A stretch of 40,207 nucleotides of DNA from Phycisphaerae bacterium (GCA_030429365.1 JAUIEW010000013.1:1-40207), one strand, 5' to 3'; shown: positions 24,296-32,960, counted from the stretch's first letter. Notes: generated by a model from the sequence alone, not told the origin. Made by a program: numbers and translations.

Positions 24296-25255
24296 TCAAC
24301 CGCACTGTAGCTGCAACCAAACTTCGTCGAACGCTTTGTTGTTTAGCTTTTCGGTTGGTATCCAGAAGTAGAGGCGGCCGACATCGCCCCACATCCAGCC
24401 CGGGCCTGCTTTGTCGGAGTCCAATTGCAGCAGCAAACGCCAATCGTCGGTTTCGGTCAGCAGTTGTTTGAGCGATTCGTCGCACTCGGTAGCCGGTTCG
24501 CCGGGGATGGTCATCGTCGCACCGGTGAACGGATTCCTTCGCTCTGTCGGCGGCGTTTCGGTCAGGCGGATAAGATCGCGGAACCCTTCTGGCATTGGCC
24601 CCTGCAATTCGTGGGCATGTCCCAAGAGTCGATGATCAGGCCCATCCTTTGGCGGATCGATCAACGTCTCAAAGGCTTCCTCGTAGTCGATACTGTCGAG
24701 GACGATCTTGCCGGCTTCGACGGGTTGGCCATCCCATTCGCGGGTGAATGGGCTTGATGGGTCCCCCTCGGTCAAGAATTCATGTCGCGGCAAAGTCAGC
24801 GTCTTTTCGAATTGCAGCGCACACGTCGGAAACGTATAGCGTTCATCCTCCGGACCTTCAGACGGCTCCAACGATTCCTCATCGCAATCGAAATACTCGA
24901 CCCGCCACCCACCGGCATGCTCCACAGTGTGCCCCCACGGCTGAGTCTCGATGTCGTAGAAGAAGCAAAGCCAGCCAGTCGAAGGCAACGGCAAACTTGA
25001 ATCGAGTGCGGCGATTTCAGCTAAGTTGATCTGTGCAAGAAACGCCAACTCATCAACTTCGGTCCCGTCGGGCCACTCCCAATCCTCAGGCACATCCGGA
25101 ACCCCACCAAACCGCGAAGTTCCAAGCGGCAATTCAGAGTCATCCACCCGCGATGTCCGTATCCGCACCGTCGGCCGCAGCATGGAGATGAGGTAATCCG
25201 CGTTCGCGGCGAAAGCTGAACGTCGAATGAGTTGCTCTGCCTGATTCATATTCAT
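24296..25255 (-). CDS. DUF1963 (YwqG-like) protein
   Basis: 319 residues. Characteristic segments of the YwqG/DUF1963 family are visible: 'SRFGGVPDVPEDWEWPDG' near the N-terminus, 'LAFLAQINLAEIAAL', 'GWLCFFYDIETQPWG', and near the C-terminus 'LLLQLDSDKAGPGWMWGDVGRLYFWI', which ends in the usual aromatic-rich strand. The family has about 260-320 residues, is cytoplasmic and has no proven biochemical role. Two starts are possible three codons apart (25255 and 25249), neither with a clear SD. It lies about 60 bases beyond the DUF4272 gene stop on the same strand, so the two may be co-transcribed. Confidence 0.85.
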   Translation of the reverse strand: MNMNQAEQLIRRSAFAANADYLISMLRPTVRIRTSRVDDSELPLGTSRFGGVPDVPEDWEWPDGTEVDELAFLAQINLAEIAALDSSLPLPSTGWLCFFYDIETQPWGHTVEHAGGWRVEYFDCDEESLEPSEGPEDERYTFPTCALQFEKTLTLPRHEFLTEGDPSSPFTREWDGQPVEAGKIVLDSIDYEEAFETLIDPPKDGPDHRLLGHAHELQGPMPEGFRDLIRLTETPPTERRNPFTGATMTIPGEPATECDESLKQLLTETDDWRLLLQLDSDKAGPGWMWGDVGRLYFWIPTEKLNNKAFDEVWLQLQCG

Positions 25256-25316
25256 GATGTGATCGCTATCTGTAGTTGCGGTTCAAAGAACACAACGTCA
25301 ACGTCGCCACGCCAAA

Positions 25317-25964
25317 TCACGTATCCAACGGCACGTCGTCCCACTCGAGTTGATCGTCCATCACCCATTCGAGCGCTTTTCGTCTCTCGACGATGATCTC
25401 CCAGTTGACTTTTCCGGTATTTTCTTTGCGAAGCCCCGCGTCTCTGGTCCACCAATGGAGGCGGTAGTATAGATCGAGCATTTTGAAAAGCTCTCCGTGT
25501 GGACGGAGGTTCATCTTGTCGCGGAACTTGCTGCCGTCCTCGTTTTTCTGCAGATTCGGACAGAGGCTGGCCATGTAGTCTTCAATACCGCGATCAAACG
25601 GCATCTCATCAATGAGCTGCGTCGCCCACAAGAACGCCCACAGCGCTTCGATGTACCAATACAAGTCGATCTTCTCCTGATCGGTGATCATCGAAGCATC
25701 GCGCCTTAAGATGTCAGACTCCTTGGGAGACAACGCATGGCTGATCGAGTTGCGTTCAATCCAATCGGCGATGGCCTGCGGCGGAGCGCCGAAATGAATC
25801 TGAAACATTGCGTTTAGAATCAGCGCCCGATCGACGATGTCCTCAAGTTTGCGGGTTTGCGTGTGGTTCAGGTATGGCAACCCTTCACAAATCCGCCCGC
25901 CGGCAGCGAGGATGACTCTCTCAGAAGACTCTTTCACTTCTACGGGGTCAAGAAAATCGGGCAT
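25317..25964 (-). CDS. DUF4272 domain protein
   Basis: 215 residues. The pattern 'RALILNAMFQIHFGAPPQAIADWIERN', followed by 'YWYIEALWAFLWATQLIDEMPF' and 'WWTRDAGLR', then a final 'EWVMDDQLEWDDVPLDT', matches DUF4272 proteins, which end with a W-D-x-V-P-L-D-T-like tail. The protein is soluble and mostly helical. The role is unknown. The ATG at 25964 has only a weak GGGAA upstream. A neighbouring DUF1963 gene follows on the same strand. DUF4272 and DUF1963 proteins are both often annotated in gene neighbourhoods with other small unknowns. I infer no toxin here because none is visible. Confidence 0.82.
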   Translation of the reverse strand: MPDFLDPVEVKESSERVILAAGGRICEGLPYLNHTQTRKLEDIVDRALILNAMFQIHFGAPPQAIADWIERNSISHALSPKESDILRRDASMITDQEKIDLYWYIEALWAFLWATQLIDEMPFDRGIEDYMASLCPNLQKNEDGSKFRDKMNLRPHGELFKMLDLYYRLHWWTRDAGLRKENTGKVNWEIIVERRKALEWVMDDQLEWDDVPLDT

Positions 25965-26030
25965 GATGTGTTTCCCACGCTAACACCAGATTTCAGGCCG
26001 GCCATCAGCTTGGAGATCGATAACGCGGCT

Positions 26031-26049
26031 GTCGGGTCGATGATCCGAC
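26031..26049. repeat. GTCGGGTC-family extragenic palindrome, copy 4
   Basis: GTCGGGTC-GAT-GATCCGAC followed by CTACG. It has one mismatch in the second arm and the same orientation as the copy at 24271. Confidence 0.7.
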
Positions 26050-26101
26050 CTACGTAAATTCCAGATTTGAATGATACGGTGGGCGTGCTGTAACTACAAA
26101 G

Positions 26102-27157
26102 TCATCGCGGTCGATTTTCCTTGATGCGCTGCGCGAGCGAGCGGGTGTAGGCTTTGCCGCCATGGCGACTCAGGTGGCCATAATCAAGGAAGAATTCGTC
26201 GCCCGTCCCCTGTTGCATCGCGTCAGCCGTCGTGTCCAGGATCAGCATCGCGCCGGTGCTCTCGGCCAACTCATCCAGCAGCTTGAGCATCCTCCTGTAT
26301 CCGATTTCGCTGGCTTCATTTTCTAGAATCTGCTGATGGTAGCTCGCCGATGTGGGCGGTCGAACCAGAATCAACCGAACCTTGCGCTCCTTGCACCACG
26401 CTGCCAACTCCCTTAGCGAGTCTTCGACCAACGGCGACCATGCGAAATTTGCGAAGTGGCGTTCGTAGGCGGCATCGGGCGTGGCATTGGTTGGTATCCC
26501 CTGCTTATTCACCCGCGCCTCATGCGCGTCCCACTCCTTATCGTGCGTGGACGTCGGCGCATCTGGGTCAACAGTGTGCCAAACGGCGCTGAGCCAATCC
26601 ATGATCGTGCGGCGCTGCGATTGGTAGGGCCAAACCAGATCGACAGGGTTGGCTCGCCGGTCGTCACTTTCGTCCGCAAGCTTCACGCGATCGTCCCACG
26701 AAGCAAGCCGCGGAAATCGTTCACCGAAACGCGTGGCTGCGTTGGCGTTGAATTGCCACGCCCCGACATCCACCACGACCCCGCGCGCCTTGGGAAACTC
26801 ATCCGGCCGAAGCTTCATAAGCTGCCAGACCTCCCACGGCGTACCGGCGCTGAAGGTCAGCTTCTCCACCCGATCCCGATCGACTCCCATTTCGTCCGCA
26901 AACGCATCGATGTCCACCCCCATACCCAATCGCGAACTTCCCACGACGTACCAGTCAACGGGTTCATCATGCCGAATCGTCAGTTGATTCCACGCATAAC
27001 CAAAATCCCGGTCCACACCCCAGCCGCCAAGCACATCCGTCAGTCCTGGACCGGCAAACATGATGGCCAAGCGCACAATCACCAGCAGACCAAGCGCCGC
27101 AGCGCCCGTCACGATTGCTTCGCGCTTGCCGATGGCGTTAGAACTGGAAGTAGACAA
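26102..27157 (-). CDS. AlgX/AlgJ-like SGNH-type protein, partner of the MBOAT acyltransferase
   Basis: 351 residues from the TTG at 27157, chosen because GGAGG lies eight bases upstream. The frame is open to 27199 but that would overlap the preceding gene by 62 bases instead of 20. After a short basic N-terminus comes one membrane segment (AIVTGAAALGLLVIVRLAIMFA). The soluble part has VVGSSRLGMG, an SGNH block I-like GSSRxG, and near the C-terminus FFLDYGHLSRHGGKAYT, the DxxH catalytic pair. This matches the AlgX/AlgJ/DltD style of periplasmic acetyl-transfer proteins. It probably passes acyl groups from the adjacent MBOAT enzyme to a cell-surface polysaccharide. The coupled overlap supports one operon. 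The acceptor is unknown. Confidence 0.82.
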   Translation of the reverse strand: MSTSSSNAIGKREAIVTGAAALGLLVIVRLAIMFAGPGLTDVLGGWGVDRDFGYAWNQLTIRHDEPVDWYVVGSSRLGMGVDIDAFADEMGVDRDRVEKLTFSAGTPWEVWQLMKLRPDEFPKARGVVVDVGAWQFNANAATRFGERFPRLASWDDRVKLADESDDRRANPVDLVWPYQSQRRTIMDWLSAVWHTVDPDAPTSTHDKEWDAHEARVNKQGIPTNATPDAAYERHFANFAWSPLVEDSLRELAAWCKERKVRLILVRPPTSASYHQQILENEASEIGYRRMLKLLDELAESTGAMLILDTTADAMQQGTGDEFFLDYGHLSRHGGKAYTRSLAQRIKENRPR

Positions 27158-28568
27158 AGGGCTTGCCTCCACTGGGTCCAACAAATGTCGCCACGGCAAT
27201 CATGATGCCATAGAGAACGCCACGAATGACAGCCGGCCAGCTTGCGGGCACCGGCACTTCACGATCGCTCCACCAGCATGGCACATCGATCATCAACGTC
27301 AGCAACACAAGCACAACGAAAACCGCAAGTACTTCGAAGCTACCGATCGGACTGTGCAAGGTCACGATGTCGTGCAGCACGCGAAACGCTTCGTCGAGTC
27401 CGTGGGCGCGAAAGAGTATCCACGCCAGACAGACCAGATGAAACGTGATCGCAGTCCCGACAAACCACTTCAACCATGTACCGAACCCGCCGCGCGGTCG
27501 ATCGGCTTTCTTGTGCCCCTTGCGCGAGGCGAACATGCGCTCGACGGCGAGGTACGTACCATGCAGTCCGCCCCAGATGACGAAATTCCACGACGCGCCG
27601 TGCCATAGTCCGCCAAGCAGCATCACGAGCATGAGGTTTCGATAAGTCTTCCACGGGCCCAGCCGATTGCCGCCGAACGAAATGTATAGGTAATCGCGCA
27701 GCCATGATGAAAGCGAAATATGCCAGCGTCGCCAGAACTCCGTGATGCTCGAAGAAAGGTATGGCTGCCTAAAGTTCAGGCAGAGATCGAAACCCATCAA
27801 CCGGGCGACGCCGCGTGCGATGTCGGTGTAGCCGGCGAAGTCACCGTAGATCTGAATCGCAAAGAAGTAGACACCCAGAAGCGCCCCGACATTGCCCGAT
27901 GGATCGTTGAACGCGATGTCTGCGTAGACGGCGGCAGAGTCTGCGATCACCATTTTCTTAAAGTACCCCATCACCATCAGGGCGCTTCCAATCCGAAGAT
28001 CATCCACCGTCACGCGCCGCCCGGTGCCGATCTGCGGCAGCAGATGGGTGGATCGTTCGATCGGACCGGCCACCAATTGCGGGAAGAACGCGACGTAAAG
28101 AGCGAAGTCGAGAAAGTTATTCGTCGGTTCCTGCTTGCCGCGGTAGACGTCGATCGTGTAGCTCATCGTCTGAAACGTGTAGAAGCTGATGCCGACGGGA
28201 AGCACCAGCCCCACCAGTTCAACGTGGGCATCAATACCCAACGTGTTAAGGATAGTCGTCGCCGATTGGATGAAGAAATCGCAGTACTTGAACGTGGCGA
28301 GGATGCCAAGGTTCACCACGCAACTGGCGATCAGATAGAGTCGCGCACGGCTGCCGCCATTCTCCTGGTCCGCTCGCATCCGCTTTGCCAGAAAAAAGTC
28401 AGCGATCGTCGAGATGGCCAGCAGTGACGTGAATCGCCAGTCCCACCAGCCATAGAACAGATAGCTGGCGGCCAGCAGCATGAGATTCTGCGCCCGGAGG
28501 CGCATCGGGTAGTACAGCGCGAGGACGACGACGAGGAAGATCGCAAAAACGGATGAATTAAAAAGCAT
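27138..28568 (-). CDS. MBOAT family membrane-bound O-acyltransferase (AlgI-like)
   Basis: 476 residues with about ten hydrophobic segments. The start MLFNSSVFAIFLVVVLALYYPM and LMLLAASYLFYGWWDWRF are typical of AlgI-type proteins. VLPVGISFYTFQTMSYTIDVYRG is a signature segment, and the invariant histidine is in LGGLWHGASWNFVIWGGLHG. AlgI-like enzymes move an acetyl or acyl group from the cytoplasm across the membrane for O-acylation of alginate, peptidoglycan or other exopolymers. AGGGG lies about 13 bases before the ATG. The following gene encodes an SGNH partner and overlaps by about 20 bases. Both gene order and families point to an O-acylation pair, substrate unknown. Confidence 0.93.
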   Translation of the reverse strand: MLFNSSVFAIFLVVVLALYYPMRLRAQNLMLLAASYLFYGWWDWRFTSLLAISTIADFFLAKRMRADQENGGSRARLYLIASCVVNLGILATFKYCDFFIQSATTILNTLGIDAHVELVGLVLPVGISFYTFQTMSYTIDVYRGKQEPTNNFLDFALYVAFFPQLVAGPIERSTHLLPQIGTGRRVTVDDLRIGSALMVMGYFKKMVIADSAAVYADIAFNDPSGNVGALLGVYFFAIQIYGDFAGYTDIARGVARLMGFDLCLNFRQPYLSSSITEFWRRWHISLSSWLRDYLYISFGGNRLGPWKTYRNLMLVMLLGGLWHGASWNFVIWGGLHGTYLAVERMFASRKGHKKADRPRGGFGTWLKWFVGTAITFHLVCLAWILFRAHGLDEAFRVLHDIVTLHSPIGSFEVLAVFVVLVLLTLMIDVPCWWSDREVPVPASWPAVIRGVLYGIMIAVATFVGPSGGKPFVYFQF

Positions 28569-28761
28569 CTTGCGAAATGACCCCTGGCGGCTTCTGAAAA
28601 TTATGGGGCGATATTAGGTGCACAGGTCCAAGCCCGCAAACAATGGATCGATCAACGGGCCATGATTGGCTGACCAATAGCCGCCCAACCGAATTAGACG
28701 AATGGGCGTTGTGATGTTGGTGGAAGGCCGGGGCCTTGAGGGATTGAACTTCGCAAATGAC

Positions 28762-28834
<73 letters not shown>

Positions 28835-29222
28835 GAAGGTTGTACTTCTTGCACATTTCCGCCGCGTTTGGGGCCCCGCTGCTTGGCGGATCGCCTGTGA
28901 TTTCTTGCCCGCGACGTCTGTATTGTGCTCTTCGGACAATCGCGATCCGCCCTTTATCGCCACCTTTCAAGTGACTGAAACACCGCTTCCCAACGAACCG
29001 ACATGGGCTGGCTTTCGGGCTGATCACGACCACGAACGCGGCACTTATAACGCCCAAACCCGATGATGACAACCCCGCCAGCCGCAAGAATCGCCGTTCT
29101 CGGCAATTGGCGTGTGAATTGCGTGCAATCGGCGGCTGCGTGTCAAACCAGCCCTGCCCGCGGCTATGGATTGTTGGATCGATCGTGCGGTCGATCCGCC
29201 AGCCTGCTCGGGGTTGCGATCG

Positions 29223-29247
29223 GGGGTGAAAGCCTTCGGCGCACCCC
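29223..29247. repeat. Palindrome GGGGTG...CACCCC
   Basis: GGGGTG (29223-29228) and CACCCC (29242-29247) bracket AAAGCCTTCGGCG, which can pair internally. This looks like another extragenic palindrome. It is not a tRNA or riboswitch as far as I can tell. Confidence 0.5.
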
Positions 29248-29299
29248 GGGCTACTGATTACCGCAGACCCGAGACGGCGTGGTACGTCCTTCCAGGTAG

Positions 29300-29316
29300 G
29301 GTCCGCTCTGCGGACC
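29300..29316. repeat. GGTCCGC palindrome, copy 1
   Basis: GGTCCGC-TCT-GCGGACC with GTA to the left. It forms an inverted pair with the copy at 29337. Confidence 0.75.
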
Positions 29317-29336
29317 GTTCCGAGTGACGCCCAATT

Positions 29337-29353
29337 GGTCCGCACAGCGGACC
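29337..29353. repeat. GGTCCGC palindrome, copy 2 (inverted)
   Basis: GGTCCGC-ACA-GCGGACC followed by CTAC, the mirror of copy 1 (TAGGGTCCGC...). Together the two copies with 20 bases between make a larger inverted repeat like a REP/BIME pair. Confidence 0.75.
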
Positions 29354-29402
29354 CTACAGGTATCGGTTGGCCCGAGTTCTTCGCGCCGCTAACATACGCC
29401 GC

Positions 29403-29900
29403 ATGCCTCGACGTCGAAAACGAACACCGCTGCAAGCCGCCCTGGTCATTGTCGTTGCGCTCATCGCATATGCCGGCAAGCAATGGGGTGGGTCTGGCGA
29501 TTCACCCGCGTCAACATCCAATCCCCCGTCATCCGTTTCGACCGCCAGATCACCGCACGGTTCCGACACGCCGCCGGCCCGCATCGAGTCGATCATCCGC
29601 GACGGCAAATCCGGTGAAATCATCCAGGCGCCCGCCACGGTCACCAAAACGCTGCCCGATGACAACGACGGCTCGCGACATCAACGATTCATCGTGAAAC
29701 TGGACTCCGGGCGCACGCTGCTCATCGCCCACAATATCGATCTTGCGAAACGCGTCCCCGTCAGCGAAGGCGACGCCATCCGCTTTCGCGGCCAATACGA
29801 AACCAACGAACGCGACGGCGTGATCCACTGGACCCATCGCGACCCAGCCAACAGGCGTCCGGGCGGTTGGATTCGACACGACGGACGCGAATACAAATAA
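29403..29900 (+). CDS. DUF3465 domain protein with N-terminal membrane anchor
   Basis: 165 residues from the ATG at 29403; a TTG at 29367 is also in frame. The basic start MPRRRKRTPLQ precedes one hydrophobic segment (AALVIVVALIAYAG). The C-terminal about 95 residues match DUF3465: GSRHQRFIVKLDSGRTLLIAHNIDLAKRV, then GDAIRFRGQYETNERDGVIHWTHRDP and GGWIRHDGREYK. The domain is small and beta-rich, with an OB-fold-like look and conserved His/Trp (IHWTHRDP). The function of the family is not known. The HerA-like ATPase starts 37 bases after its stop on the same strand, so the two may be an operon. Confidence 0.83.
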   Translation: MPRRRKRTPLQAALVIVVALIAYAGKQWGGSGDSPASTSNPPSSVSTARSPHGSDTPPARIESIIRDGKSGEIIQAPATVTKTLPDDNDGSRHQRFIVKLDSGRTLLIAHNIDLAKRVPVSEGDAIRFRGQYETNERDGVIHWTHRDPANRRPGGWIRHDGREYK

Positions 29901-29937
29901 GTCAACCAACGCAACACGTGAGGAGAACCTCAACCCA

Positions 29938-32406
29938 ATGGCCACCCCGAATTACGAAAAGCTCGCGGCGTTCTATCTGGGCAAGCAATACAACCTTGAA
30001 GAAGCCGCCATCACCGACGACATCCTCCTCTACGATGCGAAGGATCTGACCACCCACGCCGTCTGCGTTGGCATGACCGGAAGCGGTAAGACGGGCCTCT
30101 GCCTCTCGCTGATTGAGGAAGCCGCCATCGATGGCATCCCCACCATCGCCATCGACCCCAAGGGCGACCTCGGCAACCTGCTGCTCGCGTTTCCGAAACT
30201 CCAGCCGGCTGACTTTCGGCCGTGGATCGACGAAGCGGAAGCCGCCCGCAAAGGGATGACGCCCGACGAATACGCAGCCGACCGGGCGAACCTCTGGAAG
30301 AAGGGTTTGAAGGATTGGGATCAGGATGGCGCCCGCATCGGGCGATTCAAAGATGCGGCCGACATCAACATCTACACCCCCGGCAGCAGCACCGGTCTGC
30401 CGCTGATGATCCTGCGATCGCTCAAAGCCCCACCCGCCAACCTGCTTGATGACAACGATGCGATGCGCGAACGATTGATGGCCGTCGTCTCCGGATTGCT
30501 CGCGCTTTTGGGGATCGACGCCGACCCGATTCAAAGTCGCGAACACATTTTGATTTCGAACATCGTCGATCGCAGTTGGCGTGCAGGTCGCGATCTCGAT
30601 GTGGCCAGTCTGATTCAATCGATCCAGACGCCGCCATTCGAGCGGCTCGGGGTGATGGATGTTGAATCGTTCTTCCCGTCGAAGGATCGCTTCAAGCTGG
30701 CGATGGCGCTGAACAACCTGCTGGCCTCACCGGGCTTTGCGGCATGGATGACGGGCGAACCGCTCGACATCGATCGACTGCTCTACACGAAGGAAGGCAA
30801 ACCGCGCGTGTCGATCCTTTCCATCGCGCATCTGTCCGAAGCCGAGCGAATGTTCTTCGTCACGATCCTGCTCAACGAAGTCGTCGCGTGGGTGCGGAGT
30901 CAACCGGGCACCGGCAGCCTGCGGGCGATTCTCTACATGGACGAGATATTCGGGTACTTCCCACCGTCGGCGAACCCGCCTTCGAAGATGCCGATGCTTA
31001 CGCTTCTCAAGCAGGCGCGGGCGTATGGCCTCGGTGTGATGCTCGCGACGCAGAACCCGGTCGATCTCGATTACAAGGGACTCGCCAACACGGGCACGTG
31101 GTTCATCGGCCGCCTGCAAACCGAACGCGACAAGATGCGGCTACTCGATGGACTGGAAAGCGCCAACGCATCGTCAACCATGAACCGCGCGCAGGCGGAG
31201 AAGGTGCTGTCGAGTTTGGGAAGTCGCGTTTTCTTGATGAACAACGTCCACGAAGACAAGCCAACACTGTTCCACACGCGGTGGGCGCTGTCGTATCTGC
31301 GCGGTCCACTCACCCGAAGCCAGATCCAGGAATTGATGGACGCGCGCAAGGTGCTTGCGGCTCAGTCCGCACCGACACCTTCCATGCCAAACGCGCAGCA
31401 ACCGCGAAACCTGCAACAGGCGTCCGCCGCAGTAAGTGACCCGGGCTTGATGTCTTGCCCCCCACCGCTGCCGCCCGGCGTGAACCAGGTTTTTCTGCCT
31501 GCGACGCGAAGCGTTCCGGATGGGGGATACCTTCGCTACGAGCCGTTGATCATTGGCAAAGGGAAATTGCATTTCGTGCGGGCGTCGGCAAAGGTCGACG
31601 ATTGGCGCGATGTGTCGCTGCTGGCGATGATCGACGGACAGTCCGGCAGCAATATCTGGGAGGCGGCAGACGGCGCGACATCCGTGGACATCGAAATGTC
31701 TGGCGAACCCAGCGCCCGTTTCGCACCGCTGCCTGCAATCGCGCAACGCAAGACGAGCTATCCAAAGTGGTCCAAGTCGTTTACCAATTTTCTGTATCGC
31801 AACCACGAGGGGACGATTCTCAAGTGCAAGGAATTGAAGCAGTATTCCGAACTCGATGAAGCCGAGTCAGACTTCCGCGTCCGCCTCCGCCACCTGCTGC
31901 ACGAAGAGCGCGACAAGGACATCGAAAAGCTTCGCAAGAAATATGCCCCGAAACTGATGGCGTTGGAAGAACGCATCCGCAAGGCCGAAGAACGCGAAGA
32001 CCGCGAGAGATCGCAAGTCAAGCAAAAGGGTGTGCAGACCGCCGTGTCATTCGGCGCGACCATCCTGGGCGCACTGTTTGGCCGAAAGAAGGCCAGCGTC
32101 GGAAACGTCGGGCGAGCAGCCTCTACCATCCGAAGTGCAAGCCGAATCGCGAAAGAGAAAGGCGATGTCGCGCGTGCCGTCGAAAACGTCAAAGCCCTCC
32201 AAGAGAGGCTGGCTGAAATGGAAGCAACGTTCGAATCCGAGATCGAAGAAATCCGCACCGAAGCCGACATCGACAATCTCGAATTCGAAGAACTAACCAT
32301 CCGCCCAAGAAAAAGTGACATCGCAGTAGAAACGCTGGCGCTGGCCTGGACGCCCTACATCGTCCGCCCGGACGGCATCGCGGAAGCGGCGTTTGAGATG
32401 GAGTAA
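29938..32406 (+). CDS. HerA/DUF853-like ATPase with C-terminal coiled coil
   Basis: 822 residues, with GAGGAG about 11 bases upstream of the ATG. Walker A is GMTGSGKTG (about residues 45-53) and Walker B is AILYMDEIFG with Asp335. The order of motifs, including PTIAIDPKGDLGNLL, MLATQNPVDLDYKGLANTG and FIGRLQTERDKMRLLDG, is that of HerA/DUF853-type hexameric pumps in the FtsK-HerA group. After about residue 430 there is a Pro-rich linker, a DUF-like domain, and a long charged coiled coil (about 640-790, with RKKYAPKLMALEERIRKAEER). No NurA nuclease is adjacent. Known relatives translocate DNA or move polypeptides; which applies here is open. The product is cytoplasmic. Confidence 0.87.
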   Translation: MATPNYEKLAAFYLGKQYNLEEAAITDDILLYDAKDLTTHAVCVGMTGSGKTGLCLSLIEEAAIDGIPTIAIDPKGDLGNLLLAFPKLQPADFRPWIDEAEAARKGMTPDEYAADRANLWKKGLKDWDQDGARIGRFKDAADINIYTPGSSTGLPLMILRSLKAPPANLLDDNDAMRERLMAVVSGLLALLGIDADPIQSREHILISNIVDRSWRAGRDLDVASLIQSIQTPPFERLGVMDVESFFPSKDRFKLAMALNNLLASPGFAAWMTGEPLDIDRLLYTKEGKPRVSILSIAHLSEAERMFFVTILLNEVVAWVRSQPGTGSLRAILYMDEIFGYFPPSANPPSKMPMLTLLKQARAYGLGVMLATQNPVDLDYKGLANTGTWFIGRLQTERDKMRLLDGLESANASSTMNRAQAEKVLSSLGSRVFLMNNVHEDKPTLFHTRWALSYLRGPLTRSQIQELMDARKVLAAQSAPTPSMPNAQQPRNLQQASAAVSDPGLMSCPPPLPPGVNQVFLPATRSVPDGGYLRYEPLIIGKGKLHFVRASAKVDDWRDVSLLAMIDGQSGSNIWEAADGATSVDIEMSGEPSARFAPLPAIAQRKTSYPKWSKSFTNFLYRNHEGTILKCKELKQYSELDEAESDFRVRLRHLLHEERDKDIEKLRKKYAPKLMALEERIRKAEEREDRERSQVKQKGVQTAVSFGATILGALFGRKKASVGNVGRAASTIRSASRIAKEKGDVARAVENVKALQERLAEMEATFESEIEEIRTEADIDNLEFEELTIRPRKSDIAVETLALAWTPYIVRPDGIAEAAFEME

Positions 32407-32448
32407 TCCAGCATATGATATCGGGATTGCGAAAGTCGGCGCTATACG

Positions 32449-32862
32449 TCAGTTGCAAACCACCCGCAACCTGCTGGCCAGATCGTCGACGACAGGAGTC
32501 CATTCGTCGAGCGATTCTGCGTCTTCCCACAGGTCTTTCAATTCTGAGTCCGTTCGGATTCGTTCAACAGCTTTCATTGCAAGTTGCAAGACTGCATTGT
32601 CCGCGACGGCTGAGTTTTGTTCGAGCCATGCTTTGGCATCCTCCGGCAAGTCTGAAGGCGGTTTGCCGGAGAGGGCTGCCACCATTTCGCAGGCGGCTAA
32701 CGCACTGCAGCATTCTGGAGCCTCCAAGTCATCTCCCGGCGGCGCATCAATTGCGATCTGAATCGTTTCCCTGATGAGGTCACTGGAAACCGAGTCTTCA
32801 AGATCGCAAAGCCAATCAAGCGCATCATCGTTTTCGAAGCATCCAGCACCCCATGCACCCAT
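32449..32862 (-). CDS. DUF4259 domain protein
   Basis: 137 residues from the ATG at 32862, chosen because GTGAGGT lies just upstream and the protein then begins with the family signature MGAWGAGCFENDDALDWL. The rest is helical (DLIRETIQIAIDAP, SALAACEMVAALSG, AVADNAVLQLAMKAVERI, ESLDEWTPVVDDLASRL). Members of this family are about 130-140 residues and cytoplasmic. They have no proven biochemical role. The gene is convergent with the HerA-like gene, with only about 40 bases between the stops, and is followed on the same strand by an M29 peptidase further upstream. Confidence 0.85.
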   Translation of the reverse strand: MGAWGAGCFENDDALDWLCDLEDSVSSDLIRETIQIAIDAPPGDDLEAPECCSALAACEMVAALSGKPPSDLPEDAKAWLEQNSAVADNAVLQLAMKAVERIRTDSELKDLWEDAESLDEWTPVVDDLASRLRVVCN

Positions 32863-32960
32863 GTTGCACCTCACTTTGAATGATGACGGGCCGCTACTTG
32901 TGGCGGCATGATTCGTTCCTACGTACGGAATGTGACGTGACTGGCATCGTACCTGAACGG

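Larger units (their letters stand above)
28835..29402. other. Intergenic region with several palindromes
   Basis: About 570 bases between the tRNA and the DUF3465 gene. No gene is called: the long minus-strand frame across it (28800-29483) runs through the tRNA and the repeats. It holds a GGGGTG...CACCCC palindrome and an inverted pair of GGTCCGC palindromes. Confidence 0.6.

Noticed and set aside
28724-28737. AAGGCC/GGCCTT palindrome after the tRNA as a terminator
   Set aside because: The loop would be only two bases and no T tract follows; not supportable.
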